Positions 8,176-20,227 of a DNA stretch of 41,930 nt are shown here, in pieces. The notes below the pieces were generated by a model, which was not told where the DNA came from, searched no databases, and saw only the letters and a list, made by a program, of their open reading frames with translations. Location: assembly GCA_018398765.1 (NCBI GenBank), contig JAHBMJ010000426.1, positions 5,807 through 47,736 of the forward strand. Reading direction: 5' to 3'. Both the position numbers and the translations under genes were made by a program. Within the stretch, counting starts at the first letter, position 1; every line of letters starts with the position of its first letter. This stretch comes from Chromera velia. Taxonomy: Eukaryota > Sar > Chromeraceae.

Positions 8176-11100
8176 TCAGATCTCACTGACAGACCACCTG
8201 CAAGAACGAAGCCAAGCAGACAGACAGGCAGAAAGGAGAGAAGACCGGAAGGCAGGAAACGGGTCTCTGCGTATCGGTCAGGCAAGCAAGAGAGGAGCGC
8301 TGTTCTAGGTAGGGCATGTAGGCATGGATGCATGCAGGCAACCGGGCGGGAAAGGAAAGAAAGAAGAACGATCAGCCCCGCCCCCCTCCCCACCCGTGAT
8401 GAACTTTCACCGACGAAACAAGTGAATGAAGAGCTCACAGATCGATAGCAAAGGCAGAGATAGAGAGAAATACAAGTAGACCGACGAGAGCTTTATTCAT
8501 ATTCTGAACGAGCCCGGTGCTGGCTGGACACTCACAGCGGCCGTACGTACCTTTTCTCAAAAGGGTCTCTCACGGTAGGGGAGAAGGGAAGGAAACCAGC
8601 GAGCACGGGGGTGACACCAATCTTGAGAGCGTCGACCGTGGTGAGGGTCTTCAGCAGAGCCTCTGCGGCACGCCGGACGAGTTGCTCCGTGTCGGACAGG
8701 AGGTCGAAGAGAAGGGGCATGTTAGCGGCGCAGAATGCAATGAAGGTGGGAGCAGAGCTGCAGGCAGCACAAGGAAACAAGCTGTCAACATACAAAGTCG
8801 CAACCAAAACAGGAGGAAATGTTGTCTGTTTCTGTCTCGTTTGTCTAGATGCAGAAGCGCCAAAACACATATCGCAGAGACAAGAGCACGTCATGCTGAA
8901 GACTAGATACGTACCTGTTCTGAATGTGAGAAAGAAAGCCACTGAGTGCACCAGCAATTGAAAAAGGACCTAGCAGAAGAAAAGGCAACAGGTTGTCAAA
9001 ACGGGAAGAAAAGAAAGCAGAGACTCACCGAGCATCCTGCTTGCAGAGCTCATCAAGAACCATCAAGGCTCCTTCTCTTCCATCACAACCACTCTCTCCG
9101 CTGTCGAGGAGAACCTCTTGAAGAGCCGCAACAAGGCCGTAGTCCGTCAGCGGGTTGAATTCGTCGAGAGAACAATCCTCAAAGACTAGCCGAGCTATCT
9201 TTGAGGAGATGCCCAGCTTGTCAGATCCCCTTTCCTTCGCGATGTCGAGTAAATCGACAGGATGGTCGGAAGGAGCCGGCTCAATCGGGATGTGCTGCAT
9301 CATGTGGAGAGCCTCCTGGCTGGGCTGCTCGTCAGATTGCCTTCTCCGAGTCCTCAACCCCCTCCCCCGGACGAAGCGCCCCAGACGCCTCATAGGAGGA
9401 GGGGGAACGGCGGGACCGATCGCTCCTCCTGGTCATGCAACTGACTAGACAGAACCCCCCAATACGGAGAAAGAGGACCAATCGTCGACTCCCACTTGTC
9501 TCCCTCCGAAACGATCGGCTCTTTCCGCAGGGAAGTCATCATGCGAAGAAGGGGGAGCGGTCGCTCGTCTGCATGAGCAGTCTCCGGGGGGGAGTTCTTC
9601 AGTCCCTCTGGAGGGGGGGCCTCATCGTCAAGACCCACAGGAGATTCTGAGGAACGCAAAGGCATCTTTCTGTCAATAACCCCCTCACCCCTCACCCCCT
9701 CCTGGTTACGCGACTGACCAGACGGACCAGCAGACACACCACAAGGAGTGATGAGAAGAGGGGAAAAGGATGGAAGGATCGATTGCGATTCTCGACTGGG
9801 ATTGGATCCCATGGGCATGTTATCAGAGGATTGCAGAGGTTCCACATGGACGACAATGTCTGACTCAGGCCGGCCGTCGTCTACTCTCTCGTCTTTTTCC
9901 TTCTGTGTTGCTGCTATTTCTAGAATGATTCCTTCAGGTTCTGTGCCCTCGGGGTCGGGGTGGGGGTTCGGGGCGGGCGGAGCGCAACGTCGTTCTGGAG
10001 GAACTTCTGGCAGCTACACGCCACTCCCTCCCCCCCCGAGAAACAACACAACCAGACGGACCAGCAGACAAAAACGGAGAAAGAGGACCAATCGTCGACT
10101 CCCACTTGTCTCCCTCCGAAACGATCGGCTCTTTCCGCAGGGAAGTCATCATGCGAGGAAGGGGGAGCGGTCGCTCGTCTGCATGAGCAGTCTCCGGGGG
10201 GGAGTTCTTCAGTCCCTCTGGAGGGGGGGCCTCATCGTCAAGTCCCACAGGAGATTCTGAGGAACTCAAAGGCATCTTTCTGTCAATAACCCCCTCACCC
10301 CTCACCCCCTCCTGGTTACGCGACTGACCAGACGGACCAGCAGACACACCACAAGGAGTGATGAGAAGAGGGGAAAAGGATGGAAGGATCGATTGCGATT
10401 CTCGACTGGGATTGGATCCCATGGGCATGTTATCAGAGGATTGCAGAGGTTCCACATGGACGACAATGTCTGACTCAGGCCGGCCGTCGTCTACTCTCTC
10501 GTCTTTTTCCTTCTGTGTTGCTGCTATTTCTGGAATGATTTCTTCAGGTTCTGTGCCCTCGGGGTCGGGGTGGGGGTTCGGGGCGGGCGGAGCGCCAAGT
10601 CGTTCTGGAGGAACTTCTGGCAGCTACATGCCACTCCCTCCCCCCCCGAGAAACAACACAACCAGACGGACCAGCAGACAAAAACGGAGAAAGAGGACCA
10701 ATCGTCGACTCCCACTTGTCTCCCTCCGAAACGACCGGCTTTTTCTGCAGGGAAGTCATCATGCGAGGAAGGGGGAGCGGTCGCTCGTCTGCATGAGCAG
10801 TCTCCGGGGGGGAGTTTTTCAGTTCCTCTGGAGGGGGGGCCTCATCGTCAAGTCCCACAGGAGATTCTGAGGAACTCAAAGGCATCTTTCTGTCAATAAC
10901 CCCCTCACCCCTCACCCCCTCCTGGTCACGCAACTGACCAGACAGAACAGCAGACAAAAACGGAGAAAGAGGACCAATCTAGGGACCAATCGTCGACTCC
11001 CACTTGTCTCCCTCCTGAACGACCGGCTTTCTCCGCACGGAATTCGCAGGAAATTCTGTGGAATTAACTCAAAGGGTTTTTTCTGTCAATGACCCTCTCA

Positions 11101-13139
11101 CTCCTCACTCCCTCCTGGTCTTGCAACTGCCCAGACAGAACAGCAGACCAACATGGAGAAAGAGAACTAATGGTTGACTCCCACTTGTCTCCCAATTGTC
11201 TCCCATTTCCTCAGCTCCGCTCACTCCAAGAGGGGCATGGAGCAAGAGGCCAAACAATGTGAAGAGCGTCCGCATGACACAGGACCTCCACTGCTGAAGA
11301 GAGAAGTGGTTGCTTTCCAGAGCTCAGTTTTAGTGGCCGTCGGTCTTCAGGAAAGATGCAGAAAACCTTGGCGTTGTGCAACAGTGCTCAAGTCTCAATT
11401 TGACTCTCAAACAGCAGATTTGCAGCTGCGAAGAGCTTGTCCTTCCTGACTCAATGCTTCTCCAGGTTTTGCGACACAGAGAAAAGCCCTGAAATGTGAA
11501 ACATCCTTCTAGCCGTAGTATAGCACAGTATATATATATATAGCAATGGTGTGAACACTTCAACAACACCTTCCCTGAGTTAATTAAGTTCGCTCTCACA
11601 ATTCGTGCAACACTTTCGACGCACGCAAACAACTGTTTAACAACATGCACTTTGACGCACGCGCGGAACGCATGCATGCACTGAGTGCATGCGCGCGCGC
11701 GTGCGTCAAAGTGTTGTTTGCGTGCGTCGAAAGTGTTGCACGAATTTGCGATGCATGCATGCAATGATGCAGTCTAGAAATTTAGGTCAAAATTACCGTC
11801 AAATTGTCATGCAGTCTGTCTGACTTTGCAGCTTCTGTCTGAAGTGAACGGGCTTCAATCTGGAAGCAAATCGCAAGCCGCTTGAAACGGAAAGCCATCC
11901 ACCTTGCCGAAGACCTTTCCATAAGCTGTGCTTTGTGTTGTGAAGGGCAGGAACGGCTTTCCGCGGCTTTCAATTTCGAACCTTTCAAAGCCGGATCGAT
12001 ACTTGATCGGCCTTCAAACTTTGCGTCCAGAACAGAACGGAATGCCCGTCTAGAAGCGGTTTCCCCTTTGCTGCCGCTTCTAGATGCATTCACAAGCTTT
12101 CTTCTCTCTTGTGTGCGTTCGTTATGCTCGGCAAAGGCGCTGGCTGCGCAAGGAAGGGCGCTTCAGGGATCTCGCCTTCGAGGATCGAAATGGCATTTCG
12201 ATCGAACCTTCGGATGACGTGTGGACGACATCGATGTCTGTTCTGGAAACCTTCTCTGGTGCTTTGGAACTCCTTTCCTGTTCAAGAACTCCTTTCTGTG
12301 GACTACACTCCTCTGTAGAGAGAGGGCTAGTTGCTAGGCTAGTTGCAGATGGAGCATATATATATAAGTGATGGTGTATGTTTGCTTTGGGTCTCCATTT
12401 GGACCTCAACTGTTCCATCCTTCACCCCCTTCACTGTTCTGCCGTTCCGCACACACTTTTGTCTGATTTCTGCCTGCCTGGCTGGCTGCTGGGGATGTCT
12501 TGTGCAATCATATAGCCTTTCTCAGTGCCTGCAGGGTCCACTTCATATGAACCCCCCATGATTGAAATTCATGACCCCGACCCCGTCTAGGACCCCGCCA
12601 GCACCGGGTCGGTTTTCCGGCATGTTACCCGCATGATTGTTATCCTGAACGGGATCACACGTGCAATCTCCCCACCCTCGCCTCCCTCCCCACCCTCCCC
12701 TCCCTCTGCTGCGATCCTGTGAGGGGGCAGGGAGTGCTTGCAGAAGCTTAGGGGGGACTCTTTCGCTACTCTCTGCCTCTCTTTCTCTTTCTCCACTCCC
12801 GTCTCCTTAATTGCGGGGAGTAGTCGGAGTTACTGTGTGTGTAACACTGCAGTCTCTGCTGTCTTTTTTCTAAAAGCGGGAGAAGAAAGAGGGAGTGTAT
12901 GACTTCAAATTGAAACAAACATGTGGAGCTACAGTGAGAGAATACCTACCTGCCGGCTTTGCGATTCTCCATCCGTGAGTGGTCAAGAACTTCTTGGCAT
13001 TCCCAGACGTGTCCAGGTCTCTTCCATCTCTCGTCGTAGACCAGCTTTGCGTTTGCTGGCCGGCTTGGGGCTGCACTTCATTAGAAAGGTCTGCGGCCTC
13101 CATCTCCACATCACCTGATTCAGAACCGTGTGCACTCAT
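8176..13139 (-). CDS. HEAT/armadillo-like protein with tandemly duplicated disordered exons (gene model)
   Basis: Model exons, high to low: 13139-12950 (ATG, acidic MSAHGSESGDVEMEAADLS); 11055-10987; 10866-10699; 10616-10350; 10256-10089; 10006-9740; 9646-9479; 9428-9029; 8757-8551; 8197-8176. They sum to 642 codons. Every internal junction up to the 9428 exon is phase 1, so exons can be added or lost without shifting frame. The middle is proline/acid-rich and probably disordered. The 9428 and 8757 exons carry amphipathic helix pairs (LTDYGLVAALQEVLL, REGALMVLDELC, FIAFCAANMPLLFDLL, VRRAAEALLKTL) that recall HEAT repeats of eEF3 or GCN1. No ABC domain follows. Splices at 12950 (CAG/GTAGGT), 9029 (GTGAGT) and 8551 (GTACGT) are strong; the middle and the 3' end are less sure. 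Adjacent alpha and beta exons may be one exon read through (10006-9479). Confidence 0.5.
9470..10960. repeat. 610-bp tandem repeat carrying exons, ~2.45 near-identical copies
   Basis: The period is exactly 610 bp: the same TCGACTCCCACTTGTCTCCC word starts near 9484, 10094 and 10704. Copies differ by only a handful of substitutions, so the expansion is recent. The third copy stops at about 10960. Each full unit contains two minus-strand exons and two introns of the HEAT-like gene model. Both introns begin with related TCTGCTGGTCCGTCTGGT sequence. Confidence 0.9.
10961..11215. repeat. Degenerate, shortened copies of the 610-bp repeat
   Basis: CGGAGAAAGAGGACCAATC, ACTCCCACTTGTCTCCC and the TGTCAATgACCCTCTCACTC segment recur at about 10966-11120 and again in part at 11150-11200, but the middle of the unit is missing and identity is lower. 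This is an older layer of the same repeat. A 69-nt phase-1 mini-exon (11055-10987, minus) can be read here. Confidence 0.7.
11216..12949. other. Long first-intron region with hairpin and short repeats
   Basis: No exon was identified. If the gene model is right, this is mostly intron 1 of the minus-strand HEAT-like gene. It contains the nested hairpin at 11600-11746, several GGCTTTC/GAAAGCC words at 11830-12060, and a C-rich tract (G-rich on the minus strand) at 12668-12712. Confidence 0.4.
11600..11746. repeat. Nested perfect inverted repeat (large hairpin)
   Basis: The outer arms 11600-11633 and 11713-11746 are perfect 34-bp reverse complements. An inner pair, 11648-11665 and 11696-11713, is a perfect 18-bp match. 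The tip holds a third palindrome, GCATGCA...TGCATGC. The left side has a 14-nt bulge between the stems. The GACGCACGC motif appears in both stem tiers. Confidence 0.95.
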
Positions 13140-15277
13140 GACTGAAAACGAATTAGGAGAACGAATTAAACTAGGAATTAAACTGAAAGAGCTAGCATGG
13201 AAGCAGATTGAATGTACACAAGGGGCTTAGAAGACAACAGTATTGATACTTAGTCAGATCCACTCGACTGTCTGTCCTCGCTACGGCAGGGACTCGGAGT
13301 TCAAGAAAGCAGCATCACTTTGCGTGACTTAAGATGATGCTCGAGGGATATAGCAAAAATAGCCAATCACTGTCTTAAAAAATAGCCAATTGTGATGGTG
13401 ACCACGGCTAGAATACGGCTAGACGGTATGTGACGGGCGCTATGGGTCCCCCGGACCTGCCAAAATTTTGGTATGCCCACGCTAGGCGGCTCTGTTCAAA
13501 AGCGTGGTAGATTTAGAAAATTGAGCCTATAGCGGCTTGCAAATTCGTAAACAATCTCCAGCGTTTCTCCGCTCGTGGATCGGTTTAATGTTGTTCAAAC
13601 ACTAGTTCAAGCATTGCATAGATAAAACAACTGTTGTTTGACTGTTGTTCATGTGTTGCATGGTCGATGCAAGTTGCTATCGATAGCTTTAAATAATTTA
13701 AGCTTCCTGCGGCGTCCTGCCTTTAAGTTAAGATCAAAGGAAACCTTTAATTAATTTCAGTTCTAACTTCATCTAACTTTCAAAACTGGATAATCATGCG
13801 GTAGTCGACCGTCAGAGCGAGCGTCTATTTAATTTATGGTCTTTTATTTTGTTTTGTATTTTAAAAGCTGAAAAAAAAAACAAAAATATTTCTTTATATT
13901 GAAACTCAGTGTTTAACTCACAGAGCTAGTCACAAAAATTATTTGTATATCACAGATACATTGAAAACTAGATTGAGAACGTTTTTCTTTTTTTAATTTT
14001 TAATTACACTGCTTGTTTTTTGAGTCTGTATAGTCACAGTAGGTCATAGTTCCTATATTTTTTTCGAAGCTCTCTTTTCTGACCTCTTTTTTTCATCATC
14101 CTCACCTTTTTTTCTCTCCTTCACTTCCTTTTTGCTACTTTTTGCTTTAATACGCCTCAATGCACCTACGATAGGTGTTGCTTACTACAACTTTGACTCT
14201 TGAAACGTCTGAAGCGCCCCGATTGCCGAGGAATCATGTTGAATGCACACATCAATTTCACTCCCGGCCGCCAGACTGCCTTCGCGGCTTTCTGACTGCT
14301 ATGACTTTTGCGCTTTTCCCTCTTTTCGAAAGCATCTTTCGGCTCTAAGACAGGGTACCTGTCTGTCCTATTTTTGAATTCGGAAAATCGTCACAAATAC
14401 TGTCGTCGGCCACCAGGAAAACTGTAACAGAGAGTGCAGACTCTCTTTCGACTTCTGTCGACTCCCTTCTTTCCTGAATTCCTTCTGTTTGCGTCTCCCA
14501 TCCTCTCTCAAGATCCATCGTCGTTGCACGCACCCTCCCTCCTTCCCCGGGAGTCTCACTTTTCCCGTCTGCTTTTTTCCCCTCGTACTTCCTCAACGAC
14601 CTTCTGCAGTACAAGTAAACCAACCATCATGCGTCTCTCCTTCTTTCTTCGCGTCGCACCCCTTCTTTGAGTGAAGTAGTCAGATCACCTTTATTCAATA
14701 CTTTTCTTCGATCCATTTGTTTCATCGTGAATCTTCTGTCGTTGCCGAACCGTCAGAAAGCCTCGCATCCCCTTCTCCCCTTTCCTTCCCCCTTTCCCCC
14801 AACAAAGCCGAACAAAAAAGCGTTCCGCACATCGTGTCTCCTTCGTTCACCGCCCTCACTCTTGCAACAGTGCCGCGTCGTCTTCCCCTTCCACGGCCGT
14901 CGGGGCTCCCTCGCTCCCATCTGCCCACTGCATGTATTCAGCAGAAAATCAACCTAGCAACCCACAAGAGACCAAAAGAAAAGAAAAAAGGGGTTCACAA
15001 AGCCAAAAAAGAAAACAAAAACAATTTCGTACAGAGACAACAGAGGATGAAGGAAGGGACCTCCCGGGCTAGCTCGACGAGATTCGACGGAAGACCCAGA
15101 TCCCCCTCCACACGTTTAGAAAGAAGTAACAGTTTCCTCTCTTCCCGCATAAGATTGCAGAACCACAAAAAAGATCGAACCCAAAAGACGGCAAGAAAGG
15201 CAATGGTTGCTGCATTTCAACAACGAAACGATCGATCGATATTTTCCTCCACATGATCATTCATTCCCCCTACCTAG
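13140..15277. other. Spacer, partly AT-rich; no confident gene
   Basis: 13430-14150 is AT-rich with poly-T tracts. 14345-15256 is C/T-rich on the plus strand and carries overlapping open frames on both strands (up to 179 codons, plus, 14717-15256). They show no recognisable domain or conserved motif. Part of this stretch is likely the 3' untranslated region of the minus-strand ABC gene ending at 15278. Confidence 0.4.
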
Positions 15278-18200
15278 TTAGTCTGCCCAACCAACCTGCA
15301 GTTGTCTCCTCACTAGGTCCCTGTACAGCCCCCCAGCCTTCAGGAGTTCCGGGTGCGTTCCAGACTCCACAACCTTGCCCTGATTCAGCACCAAAACCTG
15401 GTCGGCATCCCTGACCGTGCTCAGACTGCGCAAAGGTACGTATAGAGGAGGGTGTAAAGAGAACAATTCAAGAGAGGCAGGGGAGGCGGGGCGAAGAAGA
15501 AGCAAGAAGCTGTGAAGCAATGTGGACACAACGCAGCTCACTTTCCTTTCTTTCAAGGACCCAGAATCGCTCAAATAGAACAGATGTAAGCTAAGCAGCG
15601 AAAATCAAGAGAAAAAATGGGGTCAACGCACTGGCCGACCAACCAACCGACCGATGTGCGATGATGACCACAGTTCTTCCCTTCATGACTCTCTCCAACG
15701 CTTTCTGAACGAGGGCCTCACTTTCTGCATCCAGGGCAGAGGTCGCCTCGTCAAGAAGAAGGACGCGCGGATTCATCATCAACGCTCTCGCAATCGCAAC
15801 TCTGCAAGCAACCAAGCAACAGGTAGCACAATGAATGCAGGAGGGAGTAACTCAATGAAGACACGCATGCTTTCTGTCTCCCTATTCCCCATCCCGCTGT
15901 CTCTGGGTGTGCGCTTGCATGACAAGAGAGGCAGAAGAGAACCAAATACATTCTCACAGTTATGTCGCTCTCTTTAGAGTTTTTGAAATGAAAGAAAAGG
16001 ACTCATATCTGCCCTTTTGAAATGCTCCTTTTTCTTTCCTGGTCTCTCCCCCCCCTTTTTTTTTGCGCCTTCTCTCCTTCGCATTCTTTTTGCTTCTCTC
16101 TGGTGCGATGATTCCCAAAAAGTACTGCAGTATTAATTCAGAGAGCAGCAGCATGGATGCGAACTTTCCAGGTCGTAATTTTATGTGTTATTCCCTCATC
16201 CGCCCTCCTTGTGCTAACCCACTCACCTCTGCTTCTGGCCTCCTGACAGCTGGACTCCCCTCTCTCCGACTTTTGTGTCGTAACCCTGCAAACACAGGGG
16301 TGGTCAGGCACAACACCACACACACAGCGAGACAGTGTCACAGACACACGTGTAAACATATCATAGTCAGAATACCACGCCCATTCTGTTTTTGACTTTG
16401 TTACACCTAAGAGCATTCTCTTTCCGTACTTGTCCCTCCTTCTGTCTATCGACACTCAAAATCCTATTCAGGCAAGCTGACCCTTTCTGACACTCATGTT
16501 TTGCACCAGTCGACTGAAGACTGACCCAGCTGTTTCGCTGTTTCATCTTCTTCTTCTCAATCACTTCTCGTTTGCTTCTCCTTGTGTAAATCAGAAAAAA
16601 GAGCTGCCCGTTGAGACAGACACTCTGCCACACAAATATATACGTTCTTGGGTGATTCTCTGAGCATTGCTGTAGAGCCTGACAAGACATGACGAGGCAG
16701 CACTGACTGACATCAGGAAATCCTGAGATGAACGTGTGGGCGTTTGCTTCCTCTGCAGCCTTCTGGACCTCCTCCATCGTCCAGCTGCCTGCCTCCCTCC
16801 CGTATGCGATGTTCTCGGCGACGGTGCCGGAGAAGAGGGCAGGCTCTTGTGCAACGAGGGCGACCTGTACGCAAACGGATGGAGAGACAGACTATGCGCC
16901 GTTTCCTCTCCTTTCCTTCTCTTAATTTATTGTGCCAATGTACAAACAGACAAAGGTGAGAATGATGAGGCCATTCGAGAGAAGAAAGAAGTCAAGGAAA
17001 AATTGCTTGCCGTCCTCTTCATGTTGATTGATTGAGACTTCTCACAAAACAAATCAGCTCTCCTCTTTACCTAGGCAGGTCACCGAAAGGGAAAGCCAGC
17101 GCAAGCTCTCTCTCGCGCTTCCTCGTCTTTTACCACAGTTTACGTACACGAAAGACCGTACAATAATCTGGCACATGTCCATGTCTTTTCTCCAACTCCC
17201 CCGCTTTCTGTTCATCCAGTTTAGACCTCTTCAAGGAGAAACTGTTCAAGGAGAGCCCCCCCCCTTTTTCCTTCCCATCTGCCCCCCCGACCTTCTCGTG
17301 GAGCCACCTAGGGTCCAAGTCCTTCAGATTCCTTCCGTCCAGACTCACTGAGCCAGCAGTAGGGTCGTAGAAGCGCTCTATCAAAGCAACAATCGTCGAT
17401 TTGCCTGAAGGAAAAGGGACGCACGAACACATGCGCACAGAAATCATGCACATGTGTGTCCTTCATGAAAATTAAATGGACCCCCCAGCCTCGCGTGACA
17501 GCGTAACGACCAAGAATCAACCACCCCACAAACACAAGAATCCATCCCGTAGAGAGAGGGAACGGGAAGGAGGAAGGGAGGCAGAGAGAGAAAAGAAGAG
17601 GCAGCAAGGCAGGCACTCACCCGCTCCTGAGGGCCCCACGAGCGCCACAACTTCTCCCGGTCTGCGCACAAGAAGAAAATTACGGATACCAGCGATCTCA
17701 TTGCGACCCATTCAACACTTCTTTAGGAGTCTCCACTTTTTATCCGTCTATTCAGTTGCGAGTCAACGAAAAAAACAGTTCACTTGCTTTGAGATTTTGC
17801 TGCCCAATAGAATTCATCTCGTGAGCCGGCGTGTTTCTTTGGAATGATTCTTTTCCTCTCACTGACTGACTCACTTGCATGTGAAGCTCAGTCCTCTTGC
17901 CACCTGCACATCCGATCGTTGCGGGTATGCAAATTCGACGTTCTCGAAAACGATCTCCCCTGCAATGGCTCCTCCCTTCCCCTTCACTCCCTCTGTCTGC
18001 TTCCCCCCTCTTCCAAGGACCCCCTCGTCAGGTCTCTCCCCCCCCTCGCAGTTCACTAGAGGTTCCCTGTCGATGAAGGAGAAAATCCGACGGGAAGCCC
18101 CGACTGCCTTCATCAACTGACTGAAGAGATCACCCAGGCCGCCCACCTGCACAGAGAGAGACCGTCACAGAGAGAGAATCGGGTATTAAGAAAAAAATAG

Positions 18201-18828
18201 AAAGTCAGAAAGAGGCAAGGAGAATGGAGAATGTGCATCTGTTTATGTCGAGAGTGAATTTTTCTGTGCGGCTTCAAGAATGCGAGTGGAAGACTTGGCT
18301 GTGACTGGAGAAAGAGAAGACAACACAAAAGCCCACCCAGACATTGTTACAAGAATCACAAACAGACTGATCTCACGCATTAATTCGTGAGTGCCCCGAC
18401 TGACTGACTGACTGCGATGGCCACGTAGAGAGTGTAGAAGAGGAAGGACGTGAGAGTTCCCGGACTCATCTCTCCGGAGATCACCAGCTTCCCCCCATAC
18501 CACAAAACGAGAGCAATGGCGAGATAGGCAACCAAACCGACCACACCCGAAAAACCACCATAGTACCTGCATATGCACATTCATTCCCAGTTGGGTCGGT
18601 CCATTCACAGAAGAAGAGTGACAGACTGACAGACAGACAGACAGACAGGGAGAGAGGGAGGGTGCACAAACACACCCCAAAAAAGTCCTGCAGGAGCGAC
18701 GCAGGCAGAAAGAAACGCAGGCTTTCCCTCACACGCACCCGCTGACTGACCATGCCTGTTTCACACCCAATTTGTATGCAGCGTCTACTTTCCCGTTGTA
18801 TCTCGCGGCCTCCTTGCGCACCTGCACG

Positions 18829-18866
<38 letters not shown>

Positions 18867-20191
18867 AAGAGAGACAGAAAGAGAGACAGACAGAGAGACA
18901 GACAGAGACAGAAGGATCCCATGAGCATAAGCTTCAGAGTAAGATCCCCAAATTGTTCCTTCAGGCCAGTCAGCCCTTTGTTTCGTCACGGATAAGTGCA
19001 GAAAGAACTACTCAACCGACGGCGCAGGTACCGTCTACCAACCCTCCTCTGCAAACCTCTTACTTCTCTACCAAGCAGCGCTCCTGCAAATCCACACCAG
19101 ATGCGAAAAACAGATGCAACAACTCCCTCCTCCCATACCAACCTCCATAGAGAAGCTTCGAACTGTTCGGATTCCCCCAAACACCTCCGATGCCACCTCC
19201 CCCCCCTCTGCGAGGGCCTTCTGATATTGCTCGCTCACTTTCCCCGCCAGCTTGCCGTATAGCACAGCGAAGACAGCCACTGGAGGCACCACTGCGACCA
19301 TCACCAAGGTCAACTTCCAGGAGACCAAAAAGAGAACCAACAAACCCAAAACGGCCTGGGCAAGCCACCTGCATGACGCACATTGATATGTTTACTTTCA
19401 TCCAGAATTCTTTTATTAATTCTGTACAGAAAAAAGAATTGAAAGTAAAGGCAAGCCACCTGCATGACGCACATTGATATGCAGATAAAATCACACGCAC
19501 ACACACGCAGAGTAAACAGGACGCTCACACTCCGGCCAGTCACTCTATGTCCACCAGGTCTCGGGAGGGAGGAAAAGGACCAAACAGATGCAGACAATGG
19601 AGAAGGAAAGGAACGTACCACCCTCTTCACTCAATTCACGAACACGAACACAGGTCGACTTTGGGGATTAAGTGTGCCTCCGGCAATGCAGAACGAAGCA
19701 ATGGTGGTCCGTCCATTCGTTCGCTTGCTACTTTTAGAGTCGATGCGCGTGCTGACTTGAGTTTGAAAGCAGAAAGTCCCTCACGTGTGAAGAGGAGCAA
19801 TGTTAGATTAGATCGGTATGCAGACACCTCACATACCTACCTGAGTCCCATGGAGACGTTGACTGTCGCTGCGTTTTGAATGGTCGTCGCGTCTGCCGCT
19901 AATCTGTTGACCAGCTCTCCCGACTGGACCTCATCGAAAAACCCAATCTCCTGGCGAACCTGCAGGGAGACGAGACCACTCAGCAGGGAGAGAAGAAAAG
20001 AGAGAGAGAGAGCCGTCAGGCAGGCAACCTTGCACAAACACAGAAAGAAGTCTGGCAGGATCGAGTCACGAGATCTTCATTCAGTGTAGCAGCATGCACT
20101 GGAGAATCCAATTGACACAGGCGAACCGGAATATGACACCATTTCAAATACAAAAGGGATCGACGAGCAAGCGTTCTCACACAAACAAAAG

Positions 20192-20227
<36 letters not shown>

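Noticed and set aside
8005-8200. Plus-strand frame with a CLRCNTRVWH zinc-ribbon-like motif
   Set aside because: Only one cysteine pair, no partner exon, and it overlaps a minus-strand stretch with perfect splice signals.
9748-10260. Plus-strand open frames of 170 codons in the 610-bp repeat
   Set aside because: They lie opposite the minus-strand exons, which have better splice signals and link in phase to flanking exons.
11330-11764. Minus-strand 144-codon frame rich in Cys/His
   Set aside because: It runs across the perfect hairpin at 11600-11746, whose repeats produce the recurring residues.
14717-15256. A 179-codon plus-strand open frame
   Set aside because: Low-complexity, lysine/serine-rich, no domain; it lies over the likely 3' untranslated region of the minus-strand ABC gene.
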